The notes: a model not told the origin generated them from the letters alone. A stretch of 64,000 nt of DNA from Phyto melanocephala (GCA_941918925.1 OW799237.1:71231626-71295625); one strand, 5' to 3'. Counted from the first letter of the stretch, positions 22,165 through 34,710 are shown. Numbers and translations: made by a program.

Positions 22165-25100
22165 CTACAATGTTTTTGGACAGTTTTTATTTTTACTTAA
22201 AACTAAACGTTCCGGTTCAAGACCCAATTTCTTTAAAGCATCATAAATTTTTGTTCGTACCTCAACGGGAAAATCACGATTACGGCCAAATACCCAAATC
22301 TGATCGGAATAACCCAATGAACCCAGCGAACCGCAAGACCATAAAATGGCAAAATTATCATAGTCGGTGTAGAGAACTTGATATTTACCAGAACCGGGCA
22401 ACAGTCGGGCAATAACATCAGGAAATCGGGTGTTAAACTACAAAATATGCATACAAGGTAGATTTGTTATAAATTATTACTTTTAAACAATAAATTTCAA
22501 CGTTATACCTTAAAAGCCATTATAGAGGATTTTTGACTTTCTGGTGTGGCATAGCCCAAATTAACAGAAGGATTACCTGTACTAAAATGGAGAAATATTT
22601 GGAAAAATTATTTGAGAAAATAGTTATTTATTTTCTTTTAATATACTTACATTCTATTTATGGTTTTAATGGCCACTTCTAATTTAAAATTATTAAATCG
22701 TGACAGTTCCTCTTGATGTAGCGGTTGAAATTCCAAAGTTGTGCAACCGGAAGCAATTTCTGGCAAATAGAAAGATCTTTCCACTTCGTACCATTGTCCT
22801 AACACCTGCAAAAAAAAAAACACAAATTAAAACAGATTTGATTATTTCGAAAAAAATAAGTTCCAACAGAATAAGTTCCAAGAATAAATGATAAGATATT
22901 TATTGTATAATGCAGAACAAATTTTTAATTTTAAAATAGCTTTCGTAAAAAGAAAACAAATAAGATATCAACAACCAATTATCTACAGTTCTTTTATATA
23001 AAAAGTGTAATCACTAAAATAATAATAAAAAATAAAAATGAACTACGTTGAAATATAAAAATAAAAATGAACTACGTTGAAATATCTAAGTTTTGTCCAT
23101 TAGCAGAAACAACTTCGACACGCCTACTACAACGCCCACTTTTCACGTTATCCACTGTTAATGAAATTTAAAAGCTCATAAAACCGACAAAATTTGAGGT
23201 ATGATTATGAAATTTGCTAAATATATCCTTCTAGTCAATGTCAATGAAAATTTGGGTGACCCACTTTTACGCCTACCTCCCATATAATGGTTTATCTTAA
23301 ATTCATATAATTTCTCTATGAACAAAGTTTTTGGAAGAATAAAAAACTATATATAAATATCTTGAATTTGTAAGCTGAAACTATATTGACACGCCTACTT
23401 TACCGTCCATTTTCATTGAAAGTCTAAATTTGCGAAAACATTTTACTAGCATATCGAAGTTATACAAAGAAAGTGATACATATTTTAGTATAAAGAGATT
23501 ATTGCATAGCGATTACTGTTAATAGCAAACAAATACATTTTGTGCTATAAATAGGGTTTTTTCCCGGGAATTTGAGTTATTTAATCTTCCCGATTTTCCG
23601 GGATTATTTTTCGGGATCCCCGGATATGAAAAAGGTGGCTACGATTCGAAAGCAGATGTTGATAGTGTTTATATTGAAATTGAATTCTAATGATTTTATT
23701 TTTGATCTCATAGCTGAAGTACCTGTATTTGTGTGCTCATATTTGATCTCGCATCTAGTGAATAGTATTTTTTTCAATAAAAAATATTTTATCCATTTTA
23801 TATTTTAAATTAAAGTTTCTTTAGTAATTTTTATAGTTTTGAAGTGTTTATTTTACTACTTCGCGCTATTTAATAAAATGTTTTTTATTATTTAAAAACA
23901 AATTTACTTTTTATTTGTTTTGCTGCGGGATCCCGGGAAATTAAAAAAATAAATCTCGCATTCCCGGGAAACAAAAAATTGCGAGAAAAAAACCCTAGCT
24001 ATAAAAGTACGGAAATTTGGTGGTGTACGCAAAGAAAAACCATGGTTACGACATGAACACGACGGTCCTATTATAGTTTCTATAACAATATTTGGTTGTC
24101 AAAAACAAGTAATAGTTATTTTTATTTTATTTCATCATATATTTTATCACGATAATCAAGCATTTGTTAGAATTGCATCATTTAATGTTTAATTTTCGTA
24201 AAAATTTCAAAATGGTTATCATTTTAAAATAGTATGATTTAAAAAAAAAAAATAATTTGACAAAAATAACATTATATTCAAAAGCATTAAAAATTACAAA
24301 TATTCATTAAATATTAGGTGAGACAACAGTATGTTTGAGATGTCAAGAAAATTAACAAAATTTTTGAAAAATTAGGGAAAATTTACAAATAAATGAGAAA
24401 ATGTAAAAAAATATTGGTATAAAAATTACAATTAAATTGGAGGTACAATCAATATGTGTATGTTATAGCAAAAGACAAAAATTTGCCGTAAAAAAGCAAA
24501 GATTGTCGATTTCAATTGTAGTCATACATATGATTATTGAATGATACTTAAATTAAACATAATAATGATAACTGGTAACCATTATATGTTTTAATGATAA
24601 TCACACAATTCAATCATAGTATGTTGCTCTTCGATTATGGTTACCACAACCATATTTTTTCTTTGCGTGTGGGTATAAAAAACTTGTCACAGCCGAATAA
24701 AGTGCTATTACTTGTTAAATTTCAAATTAACGTATCGCAGAGTAATCTAACCGAATTTTCGTCCTTAAAAGAAGCGAACGACTTTTCTAAGTACATAATA
24801 GTAATGGGTTATTTAAGTTATTAAAGCCAAGTACTTATTTATTGCTATAAATAAATATAAGTCCCTATTTATAAGCGACCGTAATAAGTATTTATACGAA
24901 TCCCTATTTGTAAGCAAGGGTGGTAAGTACTTATTTTGGTCCCTATTTGTAAGCGAGCGTGGTAATTAGTTGCCTCCAATGACATTGCCGTGTTAAAAAA
25001 TTGGGTTTAGATGCCAAATTGTAAGTAGTGAAGAACTGTTTTTTAGCTCATTCAACTCATTATTTTCAGGTTCAACTGAATATAGTTGCAAACACATTAA

Positions 25101-28100
25101 ATAACTTGAGAATTAATACAATTAGTTTGTTGTCTAAAAAAATAAACAACTTTTAATAAATATAACTTTTGGAATTATGTATTTAATTGAATGTCTCAGG
25201 GAATAAGTATAAGATCGTTAAGTATGTAAAAAAATTTAAACTAAGTGTAAAAAACATATGAACAGTTTAAAAAAATATTTATTATTGCAAACTAGTTTTA
25301 AATGTTTTAATGATTAAACAAACTTCTGTGAACTGAAAAAATAAAAATAAACTTAACTATTATAGTTCAAAGTCACTAGTAGCTATAAATGCTACAAATA
25401 ACTACAAATATATTTTATACTTATTGAAAATGTAAAAGTTGAAAAAAAAAAAAAATAAGTAAAATCTATTCGTGCAAATTCGAACAAAAGTTTTGAATAA
25501 AGCATTCAAATAAAATATGTTCCTAAAGGTTTAAAGAATCTCAAGCGTTTTTATTCAAATATGTGATGATCTTTTTTGTTCTGGTTTTAATTCCTCAAAT
25601 GCCTCATCAACGATTTTATTCAATTTTATTCATTGAATAAATTGTTTGATGTGTCTTTTTGGCATAAGTACGCACCAGCTTTATGCAGATTGTTTAAGTT
25701 ATTGGATGTTCTAAATACATACATAAATGCAAATGAATGACTTACACATAACTACTACATATATAATTATTAAATTGAATTAATTTTATGTGGCTATAAG
25801 AATATTATCTATAGCATTTTATTAATATAATAGAATGTGATACTTCAAGCTGTTTATGTTTTTTATTGTGATTATAATGTTCAATGCCTTTTCGACTTTG
25901 TGCGTTTGAGTTTTATCTAAAAAAAAAAAAAAAAACAAACAGACACACACTAGTTAAAAAAAGTATATATAAGAAATATATATATATTCAAGTACGACTG
26001 GAAATTAAACTCTATATGGAGCATAGACACACACAACATTATGATTATTTATTAAGCGGTATACGTATTGAGGCATTAATATGAATTTAGAGGTTTCGTG
26101 AATATTCAAATATGCCTATATTAATCAATAAATTATTTTATTTTAATATATATTATTACATCTTATTATTAATTTATTTATTTATTTTATATCTCGGAAT
26201 TTTTTTATAAAAGTCGAAAACATGATAACACACAAAAATCTTTGAATTACAGAAAAGCTTTTAACAATTTAGTAATTTGAAAATAATTGGTACGTAGACA
26301 AAGATAGATAGGGCCATAATTACAACATGCCGTTAGTTAAAGGCAGGATTTTGTCGGACTGATAAATGGCTTTGCATTATAAAGCATTCATTTGTCATCT
26401 TTTTATCCATTAAATATTATTATTAATAATAATAAAACAAAAAGTTTAGTTTTAATAATGAAAAGGTATTTATCGGGCACAAAAAATCAAACCTTTAGCT
26501 AACGGCAAATTGTAATAATGGCCCTTAGAATTACTTTTACATTAGTCCTTGCTTACCGGCTTCCTGAGTATTTCAAACGCGAGAAGCTACAGCATTTACA
26601 AAAAATATAATATAAAATTTATGTAAATTTAGTAAAAACAAGTAAAAGTATTTATTGAATTCGACTGTGCCGAATTTTCGATACCCACCATCAATTTTGT
26701 GTAGTGCTTTTTTACCACAAAATTTATTATATTGTTAGTAACTATAATCACTATAGAATAATACAATAATACTTAACTATGTATTATTTTCATTGTTTAA
26801 GTTCGATTTGCTATTAAGTTAATTCATTTCTCCTCGGTAGTCTCAAAGTGTAGGCATGGCACTTCCTACTTTTAAAATAATATAATTCATAAGAAAGTAC
26901 ATAAAAGGTATGAAAATGTTAAATACTTAATTCGTGGGAAACTTTATAATAATCGGATAGGTAGAAGTGGTTGAAAAGTAATACTTAATTTATATGGACT
27001 TTACATCCGAATCTTTTATACCCACCACCAATTTTGAATACATAAAAAAAAGCATATTTGTAGTTGAGAACTATAGCAAATGTAGGCTAGAATTTTTTAT
27101 AAGTCGTTTATAGTTTTAAAACTATAATTAAAATATTTAACAGGTCTGTTGTAAAATTTTTATTTTTTTCTGTTCTTTTTTTTTAATATTAAAAATGTCT
27201 TTCACAATTTGAGGTAGGGATATGTAGTTTTAAAATTTGTATCAACTTTTAGGAGCAAACATATATTCCTTAGATCTGTGTATGGCATCCGTCTCTTGGA
27301 AATATCCGGGAATTAATCACTATTGAAATTCAGCACAATTGCCCCACAACTTTCTGAGATATGAGCAAATAAACACGACTGCCTCTGTTTTTTTCATATT
27401 TTTACCACCAAAATTAAAATTTTTCAGCCATAGAATACTTTTTAGGTACCTTTGCTACTACTTGTAGATATAATATGCCTCTAGAGATATTCGTGAAAAA
27501 TTTTGGATAAAGCGTGCTCTAATCGGTAAAGTTATAGGCAAAACTTTTTTTTTTAAATATACATTCCAAAATTGTACAAATGAAAATCAATTTTTTCAGC
27601 TTCTAGACAACCGAGAGAGTCAATAATGGTATCATCTAAAAGGACTTGACTAGCGCAATATAAGCACTATAAAAATATTAAAATGCATGTAGGCCGCCAC
27701 TACAATCTGATCAAATCTGGTATTTTAAAATGTACCTTCTTGAACCCTCTTAATATTGGTATCAAATGAAAAAGCTTGACCAGTAGAATACAGAAACTTA
27801 TTAAAAAATGTAAAATCCAAGATGGCGTCTAAGACAAAATGGCGGATCAAATTTTTTTAACCCAATCAATATGGATATCAAATCAAAGGGCTTGACTGGT
27901 AGAATACAGATAATTACGTAAAAATTCAAAATCAAGGATGGCGTCGGAAATAATAGAAAAATGGCGTACAACATGATATATAGGTTAAGCTACGATGTGA
28001 GATTATACCTACACATGTACATGATGATGAAGGGTATTATCAGCTTCGTCACGGTCGAATATAACACTCTTATAATCGGCGCAAAATTGGGACGAACGAC

Positions 28101-29632
28101 GAATTTCACCCAGCACGACGAACTCTTTGGTAAAAATTCGTTGTGCAAATTCGTCGTGTGAAGCACAACAACGACGAAAAAGTAACGAAAAAGTGCAAAC
28201 TAAAAACAAAAATAATCTAAGAATTTAATATTTTGTGAAACTCAACAAAACAATAAATATAATTTCTGTAATAATAAAAACTTGTTTACGTATAAGCAAA
28301 CGTTTGCAAAGAATGTCGTGGGTACGTGCATTAAACAATAATAAAAATTTTGTTTGTGTATAACAGCTAAGAGTGTGACCATATGAAAAAAAGATCACTT
28401 AATAAACTTAAACATTTGCAAAAACACAAATAAAAACAAATTTTTGTACTTAACTTTTTTATATTTATTTTAACTGTTTTGAAACAAAAAATAAAACAAT
28501 TATTAAAGTAAAAACTAACTTTATTTTCTTAAAAAGTTGAGAAGTAAACCCAAATTTAATAAAAAAAATGGTCACCTTGTATCAATTTGTTCGTCGTTCA
28601 CCGGCATAAGAAATATAAATAAATCTAATGCAGAGTTCGCCGCGTATAGCGAACTTCGACTGACGCCACAATTGTATGCATTCTCATATACACAAATGTG
28701 TTTTATTTTTGATGACGAATATTCGCGACGAAAAATTCGTCGTTCGTCACAATTGTGCGCCTAGCATTACTTGTTTGTTTTAACATTAACATTAAGGGCA
28801 TTATACTAGGTTTTTTGTCATTTAAGCGTAAATATGATATCGGTGATGCAGTAATATATTTAAGATGGACAAATGTTAGAAGAAGGTTCTTCCCCGGCAT
28901 TCGATGCTACACAGAGAAAACAGTATCGGTTGTGAGTACCGCAATTGTTGCCAATCGCATAGTTTTCGTTTCGGTATGTACTAAATATGTAGTCAGCGCT
29001 AATAAATTATGATTCTTGCAATAGAAATTTTATATAATTACATATGAAAAGTTCGATTGCAGGAACTGAACCATTCGATTGGCAATGAATGTGATTTTCT
29101 GTTTTCTGGGTGTACTAATGACTTCATTTAACACCAGAGAAAGTAATTTAAAACCATAAGATCACACGATCATGGTAGCCAATTAACGTTAAAAAAATTA
29201 AAATGTTTGCAAAATGCTTCCTTCAATAAGCCATATGTGGCCACGTTTTACTGGAACAAAAGGTCCTTAATTATCATTTCATCTAATTTGGGATACCAAA
29301 TATAATACATAAATTTTTCTTTGGAATTTATAAACTTGCTATAGAGGACAATTGTTTCAATTAAATGTCAAAAACATACAAAATTAATTTGTATGAGACG
29401 TAAATAAACATTTAAGCAGTGTATCAGTTAAATAAATAAATTAAGAATTTCCAGCAGTTTGCTTAAAATTACAATACAAATAACTTACCCTGCTCATATT
29501 AAATTTTGGCATCGAGGGATATTTAGGGCAGCGTCCAAAGCCCACACCACACGCACTGTCCATTAAGAGTAAAAACAAACAGATAACGGATAGACATGTT
29601 TTCAAAAACACGTTTGTTGGTGACGACGACAT
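22165..29632 (-). CDS. Apolipoprotein D / Lazarillo-type lipocalin, 4 exons
   Basis: A secreted lipocalin that would bind small hydrophobic ligands; fly relatives (NLaz, GLaz, Karl) act in lipid handling and stress resistance. Minus-strand exons: 29632 (or 29653)-29489, 22805-22651, 22581-22509 and 22437-22165. All introns are GT-AG and phases agree, giving 214 residues plus stop (221 from the upstream ATG). Seen in order: a signal peptide with the core LKTCLSVICLFLLLMD, then FGRCPKYP, the hallmark GxW motif in LGQWYEVERSFYLPEI, a conserved ASGCTTLEFQP segment, LPGSGKYQVLYTDYDNFAIL and, near the end, WVFGRNRDFP. Cysteines at FGRC, ASGC, LWSC and KNCP match the two disulfides of the ApoD clade. 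The second ATG (29632) is preferred: it gives a better signal peptide and lies farther from the TATA-like box. The first intron is 6.7 kb and full of repeats. The exact paralogue is not determined. Confidence 0.88.
23552..23997. mobile_element. hAT-type MITE with 8-bp target duplication
   Basis: 446 bp. Termini are TAGGGTTTTTTCCCGGGAA on the left and, read inward on the right, TAGGGTTTTTTTCTCGC; both ends carry CCCGGGAA blocks slightly inside. It is flanked by the perfect 8-bp direct repeat gctataaa (23544-23551 and 23998-24005). An 8-bp duplication is the hAT signature. Non-coding. Confidence 0.82.
24028..24671. mobile_element. Element D, MITE-like, copy 1
   Basis: Inverted ends of roughly 24 bases: acgcaaagaaaaaccatggt on the left, and inward from the right acgcaaagaaaaaatatggt. 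Non-coding body with cgataatcaagcatttgtt and aaaatggttatcatt. A second, inverted copy is at 57711-58663. The insertion boundary lies within ggtggtg/gtggg and the target-site length cannot be fixed. Confidence 0.7.
24800..25070 (+). repeat. Family E minisatellite-bearing repeat, copy 1
   Basis: About three units of 36-40 bases around gtccctatttgtaagcgagc and ggtaagtacttatt, followed by a unique tail (gttgcctccaatgacattgc, tagatgccaaattgtaagta). The same arrangement occurs at 30840-31070, and units only at 47660-47770. Confidence 0.65.
25071..26310. other. Lipocalin intron 1 sequence, nothing recognised
   Basis: AT-rich with a homopolymer A run (25920) and short ATATAT tracts. The ORF at 25884-26084 is low complexity and has no family features. 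Confidence 0.4.
26311..26524. mobile_element. 214-bp MITE
   Basis: Inverted termini of about 35 bases with few mismatches: gggccataattacaacatgc on the left; inward from the right gggccattattacaatttgc, both continuing with cgttag.taaagg. No coding potential. Confidence 0.65.
26638..27060. repeat. Family B hairpin-end fragments
   Basis: Two fragments with hairpin-end phrases: attcgactgtgccgaatttt then gatacccaccatcaatttt at 26655-26700, and ttatacccaccaccaatttt at 27018. Confidence 0.5.
27225..28785 (+). repeat. Family C dispersed repeat interrupted by a MITE
   Basis: Contains gagatatgagcaaa, ctctagagatattcgtgaaa, gttataggcaaaac, aagatggcgtctaagacaaa and gaagggtattatcagcttcg, then a degenerate hairpin (cgtcacggtcgaa) at about 28048. 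The end acttg is separated from the body by the MITE at 28073-28766. Confidence 0.65.
28073..28766. mobile_element. MITE with GGCGCA termini and candidate TTA duplication
   Basis: Inverted ends of about 29 bases: ggcgcaaaattgggacgaac on the left and, read inward from the right, ggcgcacaattgtgacgaac, both followed by gacgaattt. TTA occurs at 28070-28072 and 28767-28769, flanking the element. Interior has many cgacgaa repeats. PIF/Harbinger affinity is inferred from the trinucleotide duplication only. Confidence 0.68.
28908..29114. mobile_element. Small MITE-like inverted repeat
   Basis: tacacagagaaaacagtatc on the left is mirrored inward from the right by tacacccagaaaacagaaaa. About 207 bp; no coding potential. 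No clear target duplication. Confidence 0.4.
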
Positions 29633-29682
29633 TATGGTGAAACAATTTAACATAATTCACAATAAATGTATATTGTTGCGAA

Positions 29683-29690
29683 TTTTTATA
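29683..29690 (-). promoter_or_regulatory. TATA-like box upstream of lipocalin exon 1
   Basis: TATAAAAA on the minus strand, 29 bases upstream of the first ATG (29653) and 50 upstream of the second (29632). If used, transcription would begin close to the first ATG, which favours the second as the real start. Confidence 0.3.
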
Positions 29691-29699
29691 CAAATTAAT

Positions 29700-30839
29700 G
29701 TAAAGTCAATTTACATAATACACTGTTTACACTTGTTAGTAAATGTTATTCGCTTTAGTAGTTGTAAATTAGTTTATGGCAATTTTTCTCCTTTTTTGTG
29801 AAGTATTTGTAAAAATGTTTTTTGTTTTTTTATTTAGTATATCGAAAAAAATTATGACACTAACCAAAAGTATAAATGCTAGTTATTATTTTGAGGTGAC
29901 AAATCACAAGACACGAAAAAATAACGATTAATAAAAATAAAATAATAATACGGTTGAAATGTTAATAACTTTCAATACAAAACTATTTAAAAAACTACGT
30001 GAGTAACCAAATAAAGAGGTTTGTAAACTAATATCAATCGGTTTCCTCATACAATACTGCACTTTATATACGCAAACGTCTAAATGTAAGTACTTCATAT
30101 ACATACATACATACATACATACATATCGTGTGTGTTTAAATGGTTGTATGCAAACATGGATTTTAGGTGTCCAGAAAGAAACTCAATAAATTTACTCATC
30201 ATTTTTTCTGCATATTTATTTTTTTAATCAAGCGCATATACCATTTAACGTTCCCACTACTAGTGTACAAAAAATCTATAAGGAAGTTGTTTTATTTTTT
30301 CCTTATATGGAGCAGTTTTAACATTCCATATTTTCTAGTCTTTAATGGTTAGTAACTTGGTGAAGTAGGCGTGTAATGGTTATTGAAAAAAACGTGTTAA
30401 ACGCATTTTTAATTAAATAGAGGAAGTAAAGGAAATTAAAAATATCAAATTTTAAAAATATAATTCAATAGTAATAAAATTAATTAAATGTTATATAACA
30501 ACCAGTTGAGTCAGATGAGATTCGCTACATATAATTGTGTATAAGAGTTTACGCTGCCAGACAGTCGGTTTTTGATTAAATAAATAGATTGCAAATAAAG
30601 ACAGAATTAAAAAAAAATTTTTTTTTTACCTTAAATATAGCTCTATTCTGTGAGAGTGAAAAACGAAGTTGTCGTAATCAGGGCTGCAATTTTTATGTAC
30701 CTACTAATTTTTATAATTACCATTTAGTTTAAGACACTTATAGTATACGTAAAAATGTTTTGGAAAACTATCCTGTACTATTACTATTCTGTAAGTCCAT
30801 ATTTTTAATTGGTTATTTGGGTTATTCAAATCAATTACT
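29700..30839. other. Upstream region of the lipocalin gene
   Basis: AT-rich; short CATACATACATA microsatellite at 30098-30124. No coding or RNA feature recognised. Confidence 0.4.
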
Positions 30840-31070
30840 TAGTTATTGTTTTTAAAGTAAGGACTAAATTAAGTTCCTATTTATAAGCGAGCGTTAAAAG
30901 TTCTTATTCAAGTCCCTATTTGTAAGCGAGCATTAAAAGTAATTAAGCGTAATTAAGTAAGCGAGCGTGATAAGTAGTTGCTTCCAATGACGTCGTCGTG
31001 TTTAAATAATGAGTTTAGATGCCAAATTGTAAGTAGTGAACAACTGTTTTCTAGTATTTTCAACTCATTA
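30840..31070 (+). repeat. Family E minisatellite-bearing repeat, copy 2
   Basis: Repeats gttcctatttataagcgagc and agtccctatttgtaagcgag, then a tail gttgcttccaatgacgtcgt and tagatgccaaattgtaagta shared with 24970-25040. Confidence 0.65.
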
Positions 31071-31649
31071 TTTTTGTATAGTTTTTTAATTTGCTGGGTA
31101 ATAACTGAAATCGCTAAAGAATAATGTTAATACTACATATATTATGTAATACATTATTTGTTTAGTTTAGTCTTAAAAATGGAACCCAAAGCATTTCCAC
31201 ACTAGAAGTGATGCTACCCACTTTTTCCTCCACTATATTGTATTTTTAGGTAGAATGAAGAGTATGACTCGGTAGCTGGAGGTAGTTAAAATAATATTAA
31301 CTTTGTGTGGGACTTCTTACTTTAATAATAAAATAATTCATTAAAGACATATAGTTAATAATATTTTAACTTAGTTTGGCGCTTCCTGATTTTTATAATA
31401 AGACTGATCATTTATGAAATATACATAATTAAAAAAAAAAAAACAAAGTTCCATAAGTGACTAAAACAGAATAATTATGTTACATATGTAAACTTTTAAA
31501 TGTAACTAGAACCGTATGTGGTGAACCGTATGGTGTTGCAAGATTATGCTAAATTGACACAATTGTAGTAAGTAGGCATGTCATAGAAATAATCTGTTTA
31601 TTTTATATGTATGAAACAGATTCACATAAAAACTTAAATTTTTTAATAA

Positions 31650-33540
31650 TATAAACAAGTAAGGGCGCTATTTTTGGTGGTGACGAATCTGATAATGCCC
31701 TTCACCGACATGTAGATAGTTATAATGACCACATGGTAGCTTAGCCTAGATTTTATATTTCATACAATATGCTGTTTTTTTTATTATTTCCGACGCTATC
31801 TTTTATTCTACTTTTTACATAGTTAACATCACTCCGCCATTTTGTTTCAGACGCCATTTTGGATTTTACACTTTTTTATAGTTTACTACATTGTACTGGT
31901 GGAGCGCTTTTTTTTATAGGGGTTAAGGGGATAAAGTCGTTGCTACTATATTTGACTCATATATTCGCCATTTAATCTAGGACGGCATCTTGAATTCTTT
32001 TATTTTCATATCTAACTATATTTGAATACTCAAGCCCTTTCAATTGATCCCAATATTGGCTCTCTTAGTTATATAGAAACTGAAAAATATCTATTTTCGT
32101 TTGTAAATTTTAGGAAAAACACCGAAGCAGTTGCACTTTGGTGCTGATATCTCAGTTGTTTTTAAACAGACTTGTAATAATTTCTGAGATAACGGCTTTT
32201 AATTTGGTATCTTAAGCGTTTAGGATATATATATTTGTTTTTTTGCCTCTAACTTTGCCGATTGGTAACCAATTTCTCCAAAATTTTTCATTAGTATCTC
32301 CAAATCAAAATTATAAATAGTAACAACCGTGACCATAAATCATCCTAGGGCCAGAAAATTATAACTTTTGTGGTAAAAATAAGCGAAAAAAAGCAGTCGT
32401 GTTTATATCCTTATATCTCAGATAGTTATGGGGCGATTATGCTGATATCCAATACCAATCTGCTGCCAAATTTTTTTTTAAATTTTGATACCCTCTACTC
32501 TATTTTAACAAGTAAGAATATACCACATATTCGACAGTACCGTACCTAAGTATATCTTTCACTATCATGTACATAGGTATAGTGACCAAGTTAGCCTAGA
32601 TTTCAGATTAAATGTTATACGCCATTATGCATTATTATCTACGAAGCATAAATTGATTTTGAATTTTCACATAGTTCACAGTGTTTTACGTACATTTGAT
32701 ACCCATATTGATGGGGTTAGAAACAAAATTTTCTGCAATTTTATTTTGGACACCATTACGGGCTTTATAGTTTACTTTATAGTATTGTTTAAGACCAGTC
32801 ATTAGATACCAATATTGAGGTCTAGAAGGGTACATTTTAAAATAACAGATTCGACACATACATTCATTTATTGCTTGCGATTTGTTTGTAGCTGCCTCAT
32901 GGGATTTAATTATTTTTAACATATATTACCCTCTGCTAGCCAAGCCCTTGCATTTGATACCCATATCGACTCTTTCGTTTTTGTAGCAGCTGAAAAAATT
33001 TATTTCGTTTTTAAATTTTAGGAAAAATACCGTGTTTGTATTTTATTGTACATCTAAATTTGTAGGTTTTATGACGTTTTGAATTTTAAAAATACCGAAA
33101 AATACACTGTGCGTTATAAATTTTCGTACTTTTAGACTTCTTTCGTGATGTATAGATTTGAGAAATTTGCAGGAAAAGATATTTTTACTCAGGAAATATA
33201 ATTTCGAAGTTTCAAACACAAACGCATTTTATTGGAAGTTGGAATTACATAGTTTTTTTTAACCTACTCTTGTATTACGAGCTTAACTCTCTTCCTGATA
33301 TTCCGATTTTGCCCATTTGCAATACCAAACAAACCTTGTGTATAAGAAATATTCTGGCAAAATTTAAGCCCACTAACTTTTTTGGTTCAAGCTCTAATGT
33401 ACTTTTCACAGACGGACGGACATAACTAGATCGTCATAAAATTAAATTAGGACTCAGAAAATATGTACTTTATAGGTTCTAAAATTAATATTTCGATTTG
33501 CTACAAGCGGAATGACAAAATTAATATACCCGAAAAAATT
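31650..33540 (-). repeat. Family C and B repeats in series
   Basis: Starts with a hairpin-derived acaagtaagggcgctattttt and aatctgataatgcccttcac at 31660-31700, then cgccattttggattttacac, ggggataaagtcgttgctac and gcgattatgctgatatccaa. A second hairpin-end phrase (acaagtaagaataccacata-like) appears at 32509. After 33000 it grades into family B (aaaaataccgtgttt, acactgtgcgttataaattt, ggacggacataactagatcg). Confidence 0.55.
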
Positions 33541-34370
33541 GCGAAAAGTACCTTTTGGGTAAGTTTCAATCACAACTTTGATCAAAAGTCCCTCATTGCA
33601 CAATTCGGGCTTTATTATCGTAGAAAATACAAAAGTATCATAAAAATTTTAAAAAGTATAATTTTGGTCACCTCTAATTAAGAGTCACTAAATTAAAATA
33701 TAAAACGTACCAAAAAAAATTTGAAAATGTGCCTTTTCGGATCCCTACAAAATTTTTAGTCTCCTTTGGAATAAATAATAATTTTAAAATTCTAGCATTA
33801 TTAACGTAGAAAATGTAAAAAGCACCATATAATTCCGAAAAAGTAGTACCTTTACGGTCGATCAAACATTCTTGGTCTTACCTCGGATCAATAGTTTAAA
33901 ATTTCAAAATTGTAGTTTTCAAAAAGTACTCTAAAAAAACGAAAAAGTACATTCTAGGTCGCCCTAGTCTATAATTTCAGAATTTTAGCTCCATAAAATT
34001 AGAAAATTGCCAAAAATAAGATAAAAAGTATCTTTTGGAGTTTTCCATATCGATGTACAACTTCCAAGTTGAAAATGTTTCAAAATTTATGTATTTGAAA
34101 ATAAGATGTTGTAATGGACATGAATGTGTTTCAAATTTGACCAAATTATATATTGTTTTATGTCTGATGACATTCCTATTACAAATTTTATACGAATTGT
34201 ACCTCTAATTAGGAATTATACATATTTGCTCGTATTTTTCCTTTTTTTAGTAAAAATTTCAAAAAAGTTGTGCGATGTCCAATCAGTTAGTCAGACATTC
34301 AGTCAAGTTACTCTTTTATATAATGGGTGGGCTATTTAAAAGTTTAAATTTTAAAATGCTATAAAGCAAA
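33541..34370. other. Noncoding with diverged internal repeats
   Basis: Several loosely similar segments pair an aaaaagtac.ttt phrase with tttcaaaattntag (33545-34030). They look like a decayed tandem array of about 110-120 bases. No gene recognised. Confidence 0.4.
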
Positions 34371-34399
34371 AACGGTTTGAATATTTTCCAAATATATTT

Positions 34400-34710
34400 T
34401 TTTGTTGTGAAGTACAATTGTACCGGTGGTGTGGCTGCCGTGGCTGACCTTACAGTTCGCTATACGATCGGATCAATTTGTGAGCACCTAATCGGGTGTA
34501 TTAGGTTGTATCCCGGCAATGTCATCACGAATGTTGGCCTTCAAATGCTCAATTGTCTCTGGTTTGTCTGCGTAACGGCGACCCACAGAAAATTGTCCAA
34601 GGGTATCATATCGTACATTGTAAAATATTTCACCAAGACGAGAAATTTGCCAGAAGGAATGCTGTGGTCAATTCTACGAGAAATTCCACATAAATAAATG
34701 ACAAAATTTA
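34400..34710 (-). pseudogene. Mariner-like transposase relic, C-terminal part
   Basis: The minus strand reads YDMIPLDNFLWVAV, equivalent to the DLTPLDFFLWG block holding the third catalytic aspartate. After a +1 frameshift near 34577 it reads YADKPETIEHLKANIRDDIA and then hits a TAG. The order and spacing match mariner-like C-termini. The plus-strand frame at 34377-34697 is its shadow. Confidence 0.7.

Larger units (their letters stand above)
23040..24712 (+). repeat. Family B dispersed repeat interrupted by two insertions
   Basis: The family B body (cacgcctactacaacgccca..., acactttttatc-type phrases) runs to 23551, is broken by a hAT MITE (23552-23997), continues for 30 bases (24006-24027), is broken again by a second element (24028-24671), and ends at 24672-24712 in gggtataaaa...cagccgaataaagtgct. 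Removing both insertions recovers the contiguous ending seen in the copy at 36960-37036. Confidence 0.7.

Noticed and set aside
30098..30124. CATACATACATA tract
   Set aside because: Simple microsatellite; very common in this window and of no special significance.
34377..34697. 106-codon plus-strand ORF with signal-like start
   Set aside because: The opposite strand carries a recognisable mariner transposase tail, so the plus frame is a shadow.
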